A stretch of 64,000 nt of DNA, taken from NCBI GenBank assembly GCA_026708115.1, contig JAPOVL010000033.1:1-64000 (forward strand). The letters are read 5' to 3'. The position numbers and the translations under genes are program-made. Below the pieces are notes generated by a model that made no database searches, had not been told where the DNA came from, and worked only from the letters and a program-made list of their open reading frames with translations. Position 1 is the stretch's first letter; each line of letters begins with the position of its first letter. This DNA comes from Chloroflexota bacterium (GTDB lineage: Bacteria; Chloroflexota; Anaerolineae; Aggregatilineales; Phototrophicaceae). Positions 63,614-64,000 of this stretch are shown one piece after another.

Positions 63614-64000
63614 CTAGGACTTCAGAACGGCAAAGACCGCCTTCAGATACTCCGCTTCCGGGAAGCCAATCGGGTGGTCCAGCGCATGTGAGGTCGTCTC
63701 GGTGATCTCCAGCTCATAACCTGCCACCTCGGCGCTGCGCGTCACCAGGTTATAGAACATCTCCATCGTGATGCGACTAGAGCAAGAGGACATCAGCAGG
63801 GCGCCGTCTTCCGCCAGCAGCGCCATTCCCATTTCTGCCAGCCGGCGATAGGCGAACACTGCTTTCTGGACATTGGCGCGGCTGTTGGCCAGCGCCGGCG
63901 GATCGATGATCACCAGGTTAAACCTACGCCGCGTATCGACCAGTTCACGCAAGCCGGCGAAAGCGTCTGCCACGATGACCCCAACCCGTTTTTCATCCAG
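63614..64000 (-). CDS. RlmI/PUA-type class I methyltransferase, C-terminal part (cut by window edge)
   Basis: The frame stays open to the window edge, so only the last ~128 residues are visible. They show the catalytic DPP segment (NLVIIDPPALANS), Y..L.EMGMALLAEDGALLMSSCSS, and a final IGFPEAEYLKAVFAVLK, which match the Rlm/Tlm 23S rRNA cytosine-5 methyltransferase group (RlmI-like). The N-terminal PUA domain expected in this family lies outside the window. Confidence 0.85.
   Translation of the reverse strand: MDEKRVGVIVADAFAGLRELVDTRRRFNLVIIDPPALANSRANVQKAVFAYRRLAEMGMALLAEDGALLMSSCSSRITMEMFYNLVTRSAEVAGYELEITETTSHALDHPIGFPEAEYLKAVFAVLKS

Overview
The window is 64 kb of a bacterial chromosome with high G+C and dense coding, and about 50 protein genes. 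No rRNA, tRNA, CRISPR array, transposase or integrase was recognised. The gene content best fits a Chloroflexota bacterium, probably of the Anaerolineae or phototroph-related side. The points in favour are many GT-C type membrane glycosyltransferases, a PucC/BCD-type transporter, proline/threonine-rich surface linkers, and a T-box in front of pheS. This assignment is inference from gene types only.

Layout: 0.1-4.5 kb holds a polytopic membrane protein and a secreted S41 peptidase. At 4.6-16 kb a long leftward cluster encodes a branched-chain/aromatic-acid type ABC importer (livG, livH, livM, livK, livF) mixed with two acyl-CoA/aryl-CoA ligase homologues, preceded by an alpha/beta hydrolase and a HIT protein. 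An 800-base gap rich in hairpins splits livM from livK. At 16-18.6 kb lie a UPF0200-like P-loop kinase, a DtxR-family regulator that has lost its primary metal ligands, and an APH-fold phosphotransferase. At 18.6-21.3 kb a clearly AT-richer two-gene island encodes an OLD-family ATPase/TOPRIM nuclease and a short UvrD-like helicase, a Gabija-type antiphage module. At 21.3-33.3 kb there are mostly single genes: YbjN-like, a pseudo-protease with zinc ribbons, RidA, hydantoinase A and B separated by an hsp20 gene, thiamine pyrophosphokinase, DUF402, UspA, a PucC-like transporter, FabI and a 2-hydroxyacid dehydrogenase.

At 33.3-43.4 kb, pheS and pheT are on the same strand but are separated by two paralogous GT-C membrane proteins. 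A textbook T-box riboswitch with its own promoter sits before pheS, and a third paralogue lies just upstream of that promoter. So phenylalanine-tRNA charging probably controls the membrane proteins too. Next come proA and proB, then glycerate kinase divergent from a KDPG-type aldolase.

At 48-56 kb a rightward cluster encodes three tandem clan-A glycoside-hydrolase-like surface proteins and a GT-C protein, followed by RNase Z and an O-methyltransferase. The right end carries housekeeping genes: rimO, a RodZ-like protein, rplI, murJ, an SDR, and the end of an RlmI-like methyltransferase that is cut by the window edge.

The most notable items are the Gabija-like island, the T-box-pheS-GT-GT-pheT arrangement, the DtxR protein with lost metal ligands, the catalytically dead trypsin-fold protein, and the extracytoplasmic domain inserted in LivM.
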